The position numbers were made by a program, and so were the translations under genes. This document shows positions 11,403 to 20,581 of a stretch of DNA of 64,000 nt, one piece after another (position 1 is the stretch's first letter; each line of letters opens with the position of its first letter). Below the pieces are notes generated by a model, which saw nothing but the letters and a program-made list of their open reading frames with translations, did not search any database and was not told where the DNA came from. Source of the DNA: Paludibacteraceae bacterium (lineage in GTDB: Bacteria > Bacteroidota > Bacteroidia > Bacteroidales > Paludibacteraceae); the NCBI GenBank assembly GCA_017443145.1, contig JAFSPA010000013.1:1-64000 (forward strand). The letters are read 5' to 3'.

Positions 11403-13673
11403 TTATCGTACTCTTGCACCGGAGACGTTATAGAATTTGCCGTCGCGCTCGATAAGTAGTTGACCGTTGATAATCGTTTTCTTGCCATAGATGGCCGATG
11501 ATTGCGTCACCTGATCAATAGCTGTCGGCTTGCGGGTGAAGTAGCCGGGGTACTTAATTCCCACTTCCAAACGGGCGTACTCGATATCTACGTGTGCCGC
11601 GTCGTATTTGGTGCTCGTGCCACCGCGAAGAGACTTCGAGTCGAGGAACATATTTGCGGAGCTCGTTACTCCCAGTGTCGTCCAATCGTTAATGCAATAG
11701 ATGGTTCTAAGTCTGTCGCAGGAAGCGAACATCTGTGAGGTGCGCTTGATGGCATTTGCGGAAATATCCTTGAAATCAAAGAAGTTATTCACGTCAATTA
11801 CCTCCATCGCTTTGCAGCCCATAAACATGCCGTCCATGGACTTTACTTTCGTCGTCATGAAGTTGGAAACATCGATTGTCTTCAGCACTTCGCAGTTGGC
11901 AAAGGTCTCGGACATATCGGTTACTTGGTCCGTGTGCAAATACTCGATACTCACAATCTCTTTCAGTAGCTTATAGCCGGAGAACCATTGTTTCATTGAA
12001 GTCGGGTGATACGAATCCATCGAAGCGTCAAAGACGACTTTTGTGACCACATCTCTATAACTACCGGCGTTCGTGGAGTACCAATAGAGGTCGCCGCCCT
12101 TGGTGTCGCACTGGTCGTTGTAGTAGATAGTCAGTGTCGTGCCGTCGAGTAAGGAATACATGTCTTTGGTCACGCCGGTGAAGTATCCCGGAGCAGCAGA
12201 TCCGCCATCGGGACGGGCATAGGAAGCGTCCGTATGAGAAGACGAATAGGCTGTGTTTCTGTGACCTTTGAGTGACGAACAGCCGTAGAACATACCGGTA
12301 GATGACTCGAGGGTAGAGGTGTAATCGTCGTCAGAGTATATGGTTGTGAGTGCGGAACAATTAGAGAACATACCTTCGCAATTCTTGCCGGTCAAGCTCA
12401 CATTGCGCAAATCAATTGACGGCAGTTTGACGTCATCGGCGAACATATAGGACGCATTAGTAACGTTGCTCCAGTCGATATTCTCTAATCCCTCAACGGT
12501 AGTCAGATTCGGCATAGCACCAAACCACATAGAGGTGGAAGTTATATGCGCATTCTTGACAGCCGGTTCTATCTTAACGGCCGTTATTTTATCTGCCTCT
12601 GCGGCACTCAAGTTCCAGATATTGGTTTTGCCGCCGCGAATGGTTAACTCTTTGTCGTAACGGAGATTAAAAGTCGTTCCGATGACCACGTAGTACAGAC
12701 AGTCACTATAGTCCAATTCTCCTGTGAAATAGCCCGGAACGCCTTCGTTATCGGGGTGTGCCATATACAAACCGGTCTTAATCGAACTGTACGTAGTGCC
12801 GGCTCCGCCTTTTAGACTTGTGCAGCCATCGAACATGTCACTGCCGGAAGTGATAGCCAACTGGCTCCAGTCCTCATCGCAATAGATAGTCGTCAAATTC
12901 GAACAGTCTTGGAACATGCAATATACATTGGTCAATTTTGATTTATCCCAATAACATCCATTCTTCTTAAGGTTGAGGCTGGTTAGTGCCTTGCAGTTCC
13001 AGAACATGTGAGACATGTTGGTTACATTATACGTATCCAAATCGGATGCAAATGAAGACATATCCCAACTCTTGCAACCAAAGAACATATACGACATGTC
13101 GGTCACACTCGACGTGTTGAACCATGTATTCCCTGTAATCTCTGTTAGTGCCCTGCATGCATAGAACAGACCACTCATGTCCGTTGTTTTCGAATCCGAA
13201 CCAAAGGACTGGGGCAACTCAAGTGTTTCCAATGCCCAACAATTGCCAAACATATAAGACATAGATTGGACTTTTTCCGTATTAAATCTATAAATTTCAA
13301 GGGATGTGAGTGCGGCGCAATAATAGAACATATCATTCATGCTAACCATTTCGGAGGTATTGAGATTCGATAGGCCTTTAATATATTCTGCTTTATAAAA
13401 GCCCTTAAAAAAATTGTCACCGGATGTTGGCCGTGCTTTAGCCACTGACTCGTTGATAATAATCGCCGTGATTTGACTTGCGCTGCTGTTGAAATCGTCC
13501 CACCAAGCGGTTGAACCGTTATGACTGGCTCTGTTGTCGTCGTAGCAAATCTGGAGCCATATTTCGCCGTTGGTCTTGGTATTCAGCCAACCATACAATT
13601 CTGCTGCAGATGCTTTCTGCATACTTGCAAGGCCGCAAATCAGCGACATTGCCAAAAGGAGAAGTTTTTTCAT
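11403..13673 (-). CDS. BspA-like surface protein with DUF285 repeats
   Basis: Start moved to 13673 (MKKLLLLAMSLICGLASMQK), which gives a clean signal peptide. The 756-residue product is built of DUF285 repeats recognised by MxxMFxxCxxLxxL: MVSMNDMFYYCAALTSLEIY, MSYMFGNCWALETL, MSHMFWNCKALTSL, MSETFANCEVLKTIDV, MDGMFMGCKAMEVIDV. Blocks are separated three times by HPDNEGVPGYFTG-like linkers. Such proteins are exported surface or adhesion proteins. The C-terminus ends with the tag IINGQLLIERDGKFYNVSGA shared with two other proteins here. It has its own promoter; no operon partner. Confidence 0.85.
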   Translation of the reverse strand: MKKLLLLAMSLICGLASMQKASAAELYGWLNTKTNGEIWLQICYDDNRASHNGSTAWWDDFNSSASQITAIIINESVAKARPTSGDNFFKGFYKAEYIKGLSNLNTSEMVSMNDMFYYCAALTSLEIYRFNTEKVQSMSYMFGNCWALETLELPQSFGSDSKTTDMSGLFYACRALTEITGNTWFNTSSVTDMSYMFFGCKSWDMSSFASDLDTYNVTNMSHMFWNCKALTSLNLKKNGCYWDKSKLTNVYCMFQDCSNLTTIYCDEDWSQLAITSGSDMFDGCTSLKGGAGTTYSSIKTGLYMAHPDNEGVPGYFTGELDYSDCLYYVVIGTTFNLRYDKELTIRGGKTNIWNLSAAEADKITAVKIEPAVKNAHITSTSMWFGAMPNLTTVEGLENIDWSNVTNASYMFADDVKLPSIDLRNVSLTGKNCEGMFSNCSALTTIYSDDDYTSTLESSTGMFYGCSSLKGHRNTAYSSSHTDASYARPDGGSAAPGYFTGVTKDMYSLLDGTTLTIYYNDQCDTKGGDLYWYSTNAGSYRDVVTKVVFDASMDSYHPTSMKQWFSGYKLLKEIVSIEYLHTDQVTDMSETFANCEVLKTIDVSNFMTTKVKSMDGMFMGCKAMEVIDVNNFFDFKDISANAIKRTSQMFASCDRLRTIYCINDWTTLGVTSSANMFLDSKSLRGGTSTKYDAAHVDIEYARLEVGIKYPGYFTRKPTAIDQVTQSSAIYGKKTIINGQLLIERDGKFYNVSGARVR

Positions 13674-13713
13674 ATCGGAGTTATTTTTTGTTACTAATTT
13701 CAAAATCTGGCTG

Positions 13714-13745
13714 CAAAAGTACTACTTTTTTTTGAATTGTGCAAA
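13714..13745 (-). promoter_or_regulatory. Promoter of the DUF285 gene
   Basis: Minus strand TTTG (13745-13742) and TACTTTTG (13721-13714), 20 nt apart. Confidence 0.7.
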
Positions 13746-13761
13746 ATTTTTTACGATTTTT

Positions 13762-13793
13762 CTTGCATATATTAAAAAAATGTTGTATTTTTG
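13762..13793 (+). promoter_or_regulatory. Promoter of the lipoprotein gene
   Basis: CTTG (13762-13765) and TATTTTTG (13786-13793), 20 nt apart. The leader to the start at 13905 is about 105 nt and holds a short open frame. Confidence 0.65.
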
Positions 13794-13810
13794 CGCCCAA
13801 ATTGGAAACA

Positions 13811-13867
13811 ATGAGTAAAAAACTATTGAGCGAGACGTCCCAAAACAGCGTCGGTCTCAAAAGTTAA
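13811..13867 (+). CDS. Possible 18-codon leader peptide
   Basis: ATG at 13811, 18 nt after the -7 box, opens a short frame (MSKKLLSETSQNSVGLKS) in the leader of the lipoprotein gene. A GAGAC/GTCTC pair (13832-13836, 13854-13858) forms a weak hairpin inside it. It could be a regulatory leader, or chance. No family match is claimed. Confidence 0.25.
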   Translation: MSKKLLSETSQNSVGLKS

Positions 13868-13904
13868 TAACAATATTTATTAATTTTTAAAACAACAAAA
13901 AACA

Positions 13905-14447
13905 ATGAAAAAAACTTTCATTTTTGCTGCAGTTATCGCAGTAGCATCTATGTTCGCTTCATGCGAAAAAGAACCCACAGCTCTTGAGCTGGAAAACCTG
14001 AACGGTAAAATTACAGTTGCCGGTTTCGTAACCATGCGTACTTGGAAAGAGAAAGACGACATGCTCCAAGAAAATGCGCAATCCGCTGTTAAAAATCAAA
14101 AAGTGGATATCCTTTATGGTACCAAGGACAAAGATGGTAATTATTCCTATCAAGAGTTTAGCGCAACTACGAACGGCGAAGGTTACTACACCCTGGAACT
14201 GCCGGTTGCAGTAGGTCAAAATGTTGATAGAATTAAAGCACAAGTTAAGATTTTCTTGGAGAAAGCTACCGTTGCTCAATATCAGGATGGCACGGAGACG
14301 AAGTTTATGACTACCGACGCTTGGTATCAGGCATTAGTGACTAAAGATGATCAACCTGCAGGTCAAACAACCGCAATTGACCTCGTTTTGGTTCCCGTTG
14401 AGCTCACCAGCCAAGCCAACCTCAAAATCCCTGGCGTTATTGACTAA
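13905..14447 (+). CDS. Lipoprotein of unknown function
   Basis: An N-terminal lipoprotein signal (MKKTFIFAAVIAVASMFASC, lipobox ending at Cys20) predicts a lipid-anchored outer-membrane or periplasmic protein. The mature 160 residues are beta-rich with an Ig/transthyretin-like pattern (GKITVAGFVTMRTW; FSATTNGEGYYTLELPV; IDLVLVPVELTSQ), as in other carboxypeptidase-regulatory-like domains. An outer-membrane barrel gene follows 50 nt downstream, so the two may work together at the cell surface. Function unknown. Confidence 0.7.
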   Translation: MKKTFIFAAVIAVASMFASCEKEPTALELENLNGKITVAGFVTMRTWKEKDDMLQENAQSAVKNQKVDILYGTKDKDGNYSYQEFSATTNGEGYYTLELPVAVGQNVDRIKAQVKIFLEKATVAQYQDGTETKFMTTDAWYQALVTKDDQPAGQTTAIDLVLVPVELTSQANLKIPGVID

Positions 14448-14497
14448 GCTAACAAGTATTCAATCTATTTGTTTAAAGTAATTAAATTGAATTTAGT

Positions 14498-15427
14498 ATG
14501 AAACGTATCATGTTAGTTTTAGGTGCATTGGTAGTATCTACCGGTGTACTTATGGCTGAAAAAGAGTGGACGAATAAAGTTCCTGAAGTAGGTTCTGTTG
14601 GTATCGGTATTACCTTCAACATCGCTTCCTTGGCCACTCAAATGCCTTCTCAGCCGAATCCCAATACGCATCTTGGTGACTTCTACTTCGGTGCTAACGG
14701 TTTGTTTGCTACTCCTGCAAGCATGTATATCCTCTCACAAGACCCGGTTGCTTCCTTCCGCGTTAAATGGCGCATGGCTGAGCACTGGACTCTCCGTGGA
14801 TCTATCGGTTTCAATGGTAGCCACCTCGACTACTCCGAGTATGTACGCGACGACCTCGCTTACGCACTCGATAACAACTCCGAGAACAAAGTGGTTGACC
14901 ATCTCAAAGCTGACATCAACTCCACCAACTTCGCTATAGGTGCTGAGTACACAGCCGGTCCGCGTAACCTCAAATTCGTTGCAGGTGTTAACTTACTCTA
15001 CGCTTTTGCAGGTGGTAAGATGGAATTCACCTATGGTAACGCTATTACTTCTGCTAACCAAGTGCCTACTACTGTTATCGGTGCTGCTCCTGCTGGAACA
15101 CAGTATAACGATTTCCCTGGTGGAATGGGTATCGCTTGGGGACGTCCAACAGAGCGCAAGAACGCTGGTTTCACTCACGGTATCGGTATCCAAGCCGATA
15201 TGGGTATTGAGTGGTTCTTCGTTCAAAACCTCTCTCTTGGTGCAGTGGCTACCTTCACGCCGATTATGTTCATGAAGCAAAGCCAAACCTACACCACTTA
15301 CGAAGGTTTCTCTGCTAAGACCGGTCAAGTAGAACAGTACAACAAACTCGTTTCTCCGGGTTCATGGGCTTGCCTCTATGGTATCCGTAACCTCGGTCTC
15401 CAACTCTCGTTGAACTACTACTTCTAA
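14498..15427 (+). CDS. Outer-membrane beta-barrel protein
   Basis: Signal peptide 1-20 (ends TGVLMA), then a 289-residue chain of alternating hydrophobic and polar strands with many Gly and aromatic residues (SVGIGITFNI, FRVKWRMAEHWTLRGSIGFN, FVAGVNLLYAF, GIGIQADMGIEWFFVQNLSL). It ends LSLNYYF, a typical terminal strand with C-terminal Phe for barrel assembly. Barrel size suggests 10-14 strands. It lies 50 nt after the lipoprotein gene and is closed by a strong terminator. Substrate or role unknown. Confidence 0.8.
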   Translation: MKRIMLVLGALVVSTGVLMAEKEWTNKVPEVGSVGIGITFNIASLATQMPSQPNPNTHLGDFYFGANGLFATPASMYILSQDPVASFRVKWRMAEHWTLRGSIGFNGSHLDYSEYVRDDLAYALDNNSENKVVDHLKADINSTNFAIGAEYTAGPRNLKFVAGVNLLYAFAGGKMEFTYGNAITSANQVPTTVIGAAPAGTQYNDFPGGMGIAWGRPTERKNAGFTHGIGIQADMGIEWFFVQNLSLGAVATFTPIMFMKQSQTYTTYEGFSAKTGQVEQYNKLVSPGSWACLYGIRNLGLQLSLNYYF

Positions 15428-15445
15428 TCGATAGTTAACCGAAAC

Positions 15446-15479
15446 AAAAAAATGCAACTCACACGAGTTGCATTTTTTT
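15446..15479 (+). terminator. Intrinsic terminator after the barrel gene
   Basis: A perfect 15-bp stem, AAAAAAATGCAACTC (15446-15460) with GAGTTGCATTTTTTT (15465-15479), loop ACAC; it works in both directions. Confidence 0.85.
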
Positions 15480-15481
15480 CT

Positions 15482-15508
15482 ACTCTAAACTCTAAACTCT
15501 AAACTCTT
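15482..15508. repeat. Heptamer tandem repeat (ACTCTAA)3
   Basis: Three ACTCTAA units and a partial fourth, directly after the terminator and reaching the stop of the VWA gene. Similar A/T-rich heptamer runs occur after the terminator at 11341 and near 32225-32260. Confidence 0.6.
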
Positions 15509-16191
15509 CACTTAGTGAAGTACTCCTTCGAGAACTTGGCCCGCATTTTCTTCCGTTCGGCTACGGAAGCACCTAAGCAGCACGGCGCCGCCATCTTGTC
15601 GAAGAACCGTGAACTGGCATCCTCACATTCGGCAAACATTCTCTTCGTGCCTTGACCTGTCTTTTCCCATACCACAGTGTTCGTGATAGAGATTGTCGAT
15701 GCCACGCGTGTGATATCCTCGCCCGCTCCGATAAAGGCAAACATCCATCCATCCGCTTTGCACTCGTCAATGAGCGTTTTAATACCCGAAGCGGTCCATT
15801 CTTTCGACGCATTCTCGTAGCCGTCCGTGATAATCGTCACGAGCACAGCGGCATCTTCGATGTCCTTTATATCAGCCTTGAGGTGCTTAATCGTTGAGCC
15901 GATGGCATCGAACAGCGGGGTAGAGCAGCAGGGTTCGTACTGTTTGGCGGTCAGCTTCTCGGCCTCGGCAATAGGTTTCTTGTCAAGGATCATCTGTACA
16001 CCACAGCCGCAGAATGCTGCCAGAGAAACAAAATGCTCTTGCGTGTCTTTGTGCTTGTCTTGCGCCACACGAATAGTAGCGAGGGTCTCGTTGTAGCCGT
16101 TAATGGCTTCTTTACGGATGTCTTCCATAGAACCGGACTTGTCCAGAATAACAAGATTGAAGACTTGGGTTTTGTTGCTTGTCGTTTTCAT
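15508..16191 (-). CDS. Cytoplasmic von Willebrand factor A (VWA) domain protein
   Basis: The whole 227-residue protein is one VWA domain. The metal-ion adhesion site is intact: DKSGSM at residues 17-22, a Thr in CSTPLFDAIG (about 90), and TDGYEN (about 120). There is no signal peptide, so it acts in the cytoplasm. VWA proteins bind partners through Mg2+ and often assist AAA+ ATPases or metal-inserting complexes, but no such partner is adjacent. Four cysteines (AFCGCG, EPCCST) sit near the site. It is a single gene with its own -7 box. Confidence 0.8.
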   Translation of the reverse strand: MKTTSNKTQVFNLVILDKSGSMEDIRKEAINGYNETLATIRVAQDKHKDTQEHFVSLAAFCGCGVQMILDKKPIAEAEKLTAKQYEPCCSTPLFDAIGSTIKHLKADIKDIEDAAVLVTIITDGYENASKEWTASGIKTLIDECKADGWMFAFIGAGEDITRVASTISITNTVVWEKTGQGTKRMFAECEDASSRFFDKMAAPCCLGASVAERKKMRAKFSKEYFTK

Positions 16192-16242
16192 AAGGCTAAA
16201 AATTTAATGGGTTAAACATCGGTTTGTTTTCGTTTGACGATG

Positions 16243-16250
16243 CAAAAGTA
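16243..16250 (-). promoter_or_regulatory. -7 box of the VWA gene
   Basis: TACTTTTG on the minus strand (16250-16243), followed by C; no clear -33 partner. Confidence 0.5.
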
Positions 16251-16332
16251 CTACAATTATATATATTAAGGAGTATGTTTTGCGATTACAAGGCTTGCAA
16301 AGCATAAAAATTACCATTTTCGCACCCTAATA

Positions 16333-16364
16333 TTTGCACGATTGAAAAACTTTTTGTATTTTTG
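16333..16364 (+). promoter_or_regulatory. Promoter of the 255-aa gene and GSCFA gene
   Basis: TTTG (16333-16336) and TATTTTTG (16357-16364), 20 nt apart. It lies downstream of the first in-frame ATG at 16342, so the start at 16387 is used. Confidence 0.7.
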
Positions 16365-16386
16365 CCGTCGGAAAACTGCGTTTACT

Positions 16387-17154
16387 ATGAATACCGAACA
16401 ATTACATCGCTTGCGTTACCGCTATCCGGGTCTGGACGAAGCGGATCTGCTCATCGAGGCATCGTGGCAAGAACTCGAGCACAAGGCTGAGCGTAAACCG
16501 AAATGTCTCGCACGCCGTCGGATAGTTGATAAGTTTACGAAACCGATGCTTGCTCGGATGGATGAACCATGCATGCTGGAACAAGCTGTCGGAGCACGTG
16601 CTTTTTCTGCTGAGCTCGAGCCTGTTTCGCTGGAAATGGACTATGACTTCGAAGCCGAGCGCCAACGAATGATGGACGAGATACGCGAGCGACTCGAACG
16701 ACTACGCGAACTGGGCGTGGACGAACTCATTCTGCGCAAACTGCTCGAGAAAGAGGATACACTAAGCCGCTTGGTCGTTACGCGCGATTATCGCATTCTG
16801 CTCCCCGATTACCACAATATGGAGATTGAGATGACGCCACTTCCCAAGGCTGTTTTCCTTCTGTTCCTCAAGCACGAAGAAGGTATTCCTTTCAAGTTCC
16901 TATCCGATTACGAAGACGAGCTGCGAGACATCTACATGCGCCTCACAGACCGCGTACAGACCGACGTCATCGACAAGAGTATTCAGGCACTGTGCGACCC
17001 GACGCAAAACGCCATCAACGAGAAATGTACTCGTATCCGCGAAGCATTTGTTGCGAAGTTCGACGAACGGCTCGCACAACACTACTTCGTAACCGGCAAA
17101 CGCGGCGAACCTAAACGTATCCAGCTCCAGCGCAGTCTCGTCGTCTGGGAATAA
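16387..17154 (+). CDS. Conserved hypothetical protein, 255 aa
   Basis: The start at 16387 (MNTEQLHRLRYRYPG) is fixed by the promoter. The protein is soluble and highly charged. A helical, Glu/Arg-rich middle (EAERQRMMDEIRERLERLRE, about 85-115) is followed by a compact domain, PLPKAVFLLFLKHEEGIPFK and LSDYEDELRDIYMRL, that I associate with conserved hypothetical proteins of Bacteroidales. No enzyme motif is seen. It precedes the GSCFA gene by 12 nt and is probably cotranscribed with it. Confidence 0.7.
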   Translation: MNTEQLHRLRYRYPGLDEADLLIEASWQELEHKAERKPKCLARRRIVDKFTKPMLARMDEPCMLEQAVGARAFSAELEPVSLEMDYDFEAERQRMMDEIRERLERLRELGVDELILRKLLEKEDTLSRLVVTRDYRILLPDYHNMEIEMTPLPKAVFLLFLKHEEGIPFKFLSDYEDELRDIYMRLTDRVQTDVIDKSIQALCDPTQNAINEKCTRIREAFVAKFDERLAQHYFVTGKRGEPKRIQLQRSLVVWE

Positions 17155-17166
17155 AATTCGGCAATT

Positions 17167-17994
17167 ATGATCTTTAGAACAAAAGTAGATATCAGCAAAG
17201 CGCCGTGGACTATCGGCTATCAGGACAAGATTGCCCTGCTCGGCTCGTGCTTTAGTGACAATATCGCGCACAAGATGAGCGAGTTCTATTTTCAGGTGAC
17301 ATGCAACCCAACCGGAACACTCTATAATCCCGTGTCTATTGCGCATCATATCGACGATGTCGCGCCCGATGCGGATGTGATAATCATCACTTTCGGTACT
17401 GCGTGGGTCTATGTGGACAAAAAGTTATCAGCCGTCAGCAATCAGTGGTCAGCCGTCGTTGACAATTGCCAAAAACGCCCTGCAGCGGACTTTATTCGTC
17501 GCCGCTTGACCGTTGATGAGATTGTTGATCTCTGGCTGCCTATCATCGAGCGTTACAGCACCAAGCGCTTTATCTTCACCGTTTCTCCGATTCGTCACAT
17601 CAAAGACGGCTTGCACGAGAACACTCTCAGCAAATCCATATTGCTATTGGCGGTGGAGAAACTCCTTTCAAATCAGAAATCAGAAGTCACCAATCGCCAA
17701 TCACCAATATATTTCCCTTCTTACGAAATTCTCCTTGACGAGCTACGCGATTATCGCTTCTATTCGGACGATATGCTTCACCCGAGTCCTGTGGCCATTG
17801 CTTATATCTGGCAGCAGTTCATGGACACTTTCATCAGTGCCGATACCCAGCGCGAGATGGAAACGCTCCGAGCTCTTTGGCTCAATCGCAACCATCGCTC
17901 ACTGCATCCCGGCTCGCCCGAGGACGAAGCTTTCCGCATCAAAACCGAAGCCGAACTTCACCAACTCCAATCCCGCTATCCGTGGATTGACTAA
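17167..17994 (+). CDS. GSCFA-family protein
   Basis: The defining motif is at residues 28-33 (GSCFSD), followed by NPTGTLYNPVSI, ITFGTAWVY and a late DDMLHPSPVA block. GSCFA proteins resemble SGNH/GDSL hydrolases: the GSCF serine and the late Asp-x-x-His are candidate catalytic residues. Substrate unknown. Two stretches look inserted: residues around LSAVSNQWSAVV (DNA 17425-17457) and SNQKSEVTNRQSPI (DNA 17668-17710). Both are made of degenerate AATCAG/CAATCACCA-type repeats that stay in frame. Ends in a strong terminator. Confidence 0.8.
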   Translation: MIFRTKVDISKAPWTIGYQDKIALLGSCFSDNIAHKMSEFYFQVTCNPTGTLYNPVSIAHHIDDVAPDADVIIITFGTAWVYVDKKLSAVSNQWSAVVDNCQKRPAADFIRRRLTVDEIVDLWLPIIERYSTKRFIFTVSPIRHIKDGLHENTLSKSILLLAVEKLLSNQKSEVTNRQSPIYFPSYEILLDELRDYRFYSDDMLHPSPVAIAYIWQQFMDTFISADTQREMETLRALWLNRNHRSLHPGSPEDEAFRIKTEAELHQLQSRYPWID

Positions 17995-18009
17995 GCGTGT
18001 AATAATAAA

Positions 18010-18039
18010 AAAAAGAACGGCCAAACAGCCGTTCTTTTT
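18010..18039. terminator. Bidirectional terminator between the GSCFA gene and nqrF
   Basis: GAACGGC (18015-18021), 6-nt loop, GCCGTTC (18028-18034), then TTTTT; A-run before it serves the opposite strand. Confidence 0.85.
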
Positions 18040-18046
18040 CGTATCT

Positions 18047-19327
18047 TTAACCGAAGTTATCGAATCTAATGTCTTCGTCACTTACTCCTAATGAATGCAA
18101 GAGATCCAACACGGTCTTGGCCATCATTGGAGGACCGCAGAGGTAGTACTCAACATCCTCGGGAGCTTCATGCTGTTTGAGGTATGTGTCGCCCATGACA
18201 GGAGCGATGAAGCCGGCGGTGTACTTGACACCCAGGCTGTCGGCCTTCGGATCCGGACGGTCGAGGGCGAGGTGGAAATGGAAATTGGGATAATCCTTCT
18301 CCAGTTGCAGGAAGTCCTCGAGGAAGAAGACCTCGTCGATAGCACGTGCGCCGTAGAAATAGTGCATCTCACGGTCGCGGCAGTTGCGAGTCTTGAGCAT
18401 GTGCATGATTTGTGCGCGCAGAGGAGCCATACCGGCACCACCACCGACCCAAATCATTTCCTTCTTGCTGTCATAAACAGGGTGGAACTCACCGTAAGGA
18501 CCTGACATCATGACCTTATCGCCGGGTTTGAGCGAGAAGATATAGGTGGAAGCTATACCGCACGGCACATCCTGGAACTCAGGTCCGTTCGGGCACTGGT
18601 CTTTGGGTTTGAACGGCGGGGTCGCGATACGCACGGTCAGGGTGATTATATCACCTTCGTCCGGATAGTTAGCCATGGAGTAAGCACGGATAGTCGCCTC
18701 GGTGTTCTTCTGCTTGAGGGTGAAGAGTTTGAAGTTCTTCCAAGCCGGCAGATAGAGGTCGCCGATGAGGTCTTTATCCATATCGCGGTCGTAATCGATA
18801 TCGTATTCAGGAATACGTATCTGGGCGTATGAACCGGGTTCGAAGTCCATGTGTTCTCCCGGAGGAAGTGCAACTTTGAACTCTTTGATAAAGGTTGCAA
18901 CGTTCTTATTGGAGATGACGGTGCATTCCCATTCCTTCACGCCGAGTATAGACTCGTCCATTTTGAGGCTGAGGTCGTTCTTGACCTTCACCTGACAGCC
19001 GAGACGCCAGTGGTCTTTCTGTTGCTTACGAGAGAAATGCACGGTCTCGGTCGGGAGGATCTCTCCGCCGCCTTCGAGGACTTGGCATTTGCACTGTCCG
19101 CAGGAGCCCTTACCGCCGCAAGCGGAAGGCAGGTGTACACCGGCGTTATTGAGCGAAGCGAGTAGGGTACCGCCGGCAGGAATGTCATAGACTTTGTCGC
19201 CGTTGATAGTCACCTTAACATCGCCGCTGGCAACCAGATAACGCTTTGCTACCAACAGAATAACAACGAGCAGGAGTATTACTACGAGGAATACCAACAC
19301 TGCATATAAAATTGCTGTAATGTTCAT
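18047..19327 (-). CDS. nqrF: Na+-translocating NADH:quinone reductase subunit F
   Basis: NqrF takes electrons from NADH and passes them through FAD and a 2Fe-2S centre. One N-terminal membrane helix (about 4-28) is followed by a ferredoxin domain with cysteines in SACGGKGSCGQCKC and the fourth in LGCQVK. An FAD-binding domain (AYSMANYP) and an NAD-binding domain (VGGGAGMAPLRAQI; YYLCGPPMM) come next. Length 426 fits the family. Last gene of nqrABCDEF; 12 nt after nqrE. Confidence 0.97.
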   Translation of the reverse strand: MNITAILYAVLVFLVVILLLVVILLVAKRYLVASGDVKVTINGDKVYDIPAGGTLLASLNNAGVHLPSACGGKGSCGQCKCQVLEGGGEILPTETVHFSRKQQKDHWRLGCQVKVKNDLSLKMDESILGVKEWECTVISNKNVATFIKEFKVALPPGEHMDFEPGSYAQIRIPEYDIDYDRDMDKDLIGDLYLPAWKNFKLFTLKQKNTEATIRAYSMANYPDEGDIITLTVRIATPPFKPKDQCPNGPEFQDVPCGIASTYIFSLKPGDKVMMSGPYGEFHPVYDSKKEMIWVGGGAGMAPLRAQIMHMLKTRNCRDREMHYFYGARAIDEVFFLEDFLQLEKDYPNFHFHLALDRPDPKADSLGVKYTAGFIAPVMGDTYLKQHEAPEDVEYYLCGPPMMAKTVLDLLHSLGVSDEDIRFDNFG

Positions 19328-19339
19328 AGTCGTTCCTCC

Positions 19340-19948
19340 TTAGATATTAAGTCCGCTGAAGCACATGAAGGCAAGGGCCATCAGACCAACGGTGATAAAG
19401 GTAATACCAATACCTTGCAGGGGCTTCGGAACATCGTTATACTCCATTTTCTCACGAATACCTGCAAGTGCAACGATAGCGAGCATCCATCCCAGACCGG
19501 AACCGATAGCGAAAGCAAAGGCATCGCCGATATTAGCGATAGCTTTGACGTTTTCGGGGTCTAAGAGAACGCGTTGTTGCATGAACAGGCTACCACCCAT
19601 GATGGCGCAGTTAACGGCAATCAGAGGCAGGAAGATACCCAGTGCGTTATACAACGACGGGCTGAATTTCTCGACCACCATCTCGACGAGTTGCACGATA
19701 GCGGCAATGACGGCGATGAAGAGAATGAAACTCAGGTAACCGAGGTTAAGCGGGTCAAGCACATAGACTTGCAGCAGGTAGTTAACGGGCAGTGTGATGG
19801 TCTGAACGAACACAACAGCCACGCCGAGGCCTGCAGCGGTCTTTACGTCCTTCGATACGGCCAGGTATGAGCACATACCCAGGAAGAAGGCGAAAATCAT
19901 GTTGTCCGCGAATATCGAGCGAACAAATAAACTTAATGCATGTTCCAT
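19340..19948 (-). CDS. nqrE: Na+-NQR subunit E
   Basis: Integral membrane subunit with six helices, 202 residues, starting [20 protein letters not shown]. The paired cysteine-bearing helices ([11 protein letters not shown] and [11 protein letters not shown]) are characteristic of NqrD/NqrE, where they ligate an iron centre in the membrane between NqrF and NqrB. The first base of the start overlaps the end of nqrD. Confidence 0.96.
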   Translation of the reverse strand: MEHALSLFVRSIFADNMIFAFFLGMCSYLAVSKDVKTAAGLGVAVVFVQTITLPVNYLLQVYVLDPLNLGYLSFILFIAVIAAIVQLVEMVVEKFSPSLYNALGIFLPLIAVNCAIMGGSLFMQQRVLLDPENVKAIANIGDAFAFAIGSGLGWMLAIVALAGIREKMEYNDVPKPLQGIGITFITVGLMALAFMCFSGLNI

Positions 19949-20580
19949 TACTTAGCCTCCTTATCGTTAATAGCGCGGTGCGCCCAGATGATACAACCTA
20001 CGAGGATGAGTGCCATCGCCGGCATGAGCATCATACCGCAGTTCTCGTAGAAGCCGCCATTGGCCACGTACCAGCTCTGAGGAATGATTTGATAGCCAAG
20101 CAGTGTGCCGGCTCCGAAGAGTTCGCGCACAAAGGCCACAACAACCAAAATCCACGCATAACCAAATCCGTTGCCCAGACCGTCAAGCAATGAGTCAACG
20201 ACGTTGTTCGACATCGCGAACGCCTCGAGACGACCCATCAGAATACAGTTGGTAATAATAAGTCCCAGATACACGCTCAGCTGCATAGCCACGTCGTAAG
20301 CAAAAGCCTTGAGCACTTCGCTCACGATAGTCACCAGCGCCGCCACCACCACGAGTTGGATGATGATACGGATACGAGCGGGAATCGAGTTACGGATGAG
20401 TGACACCACCACGTTCGACAGTGCGACGATGATAGTCACCGATATACCCATCACGAGCGCAGGCTTGAGTTGCACCGTTACGGCGAGTGCCGAACAGATA
20501 CCAAGAATCTGCACGAGAATAGGGTTATTGACATTGAGAGGACCAAGGAAAGCCTCTTTCGTTTTCTTACTAAGTGCCAT
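19948..20580 (-). CDS. nqrD: Na+-NQR subunit D
   Basis: Integral membrane subunit, 210 residues, six helices. [20 protein letters not shown] and [16 protein letters not shown] carry the conserved cysteines that face those of NqrE across the membrane iron site. It follows nqrC after one nucleotide and touches nqrE, as is usual for this operon. Confidence 0.96.
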   Translation of the reverse strand: MALSKKTKEAFLGPLNVNNPILVQILGICSALAVTVQLKPALVMGISVTIIVALSNVVVSLIRNSIPARIRIIIQLVVVAALVTIVSEVLKAFAYDVAMQLSVYLGLIITNCILMGRLEAFAMSNNVVDSLLDGLGNGFGYAWILVVVAFVRELFGAGTLLGYQIIPQSWYVANGGFYENCGMMLMPAMALILVGCIIWAHRAINDKEAK

Positions 20581-20581
20581 A

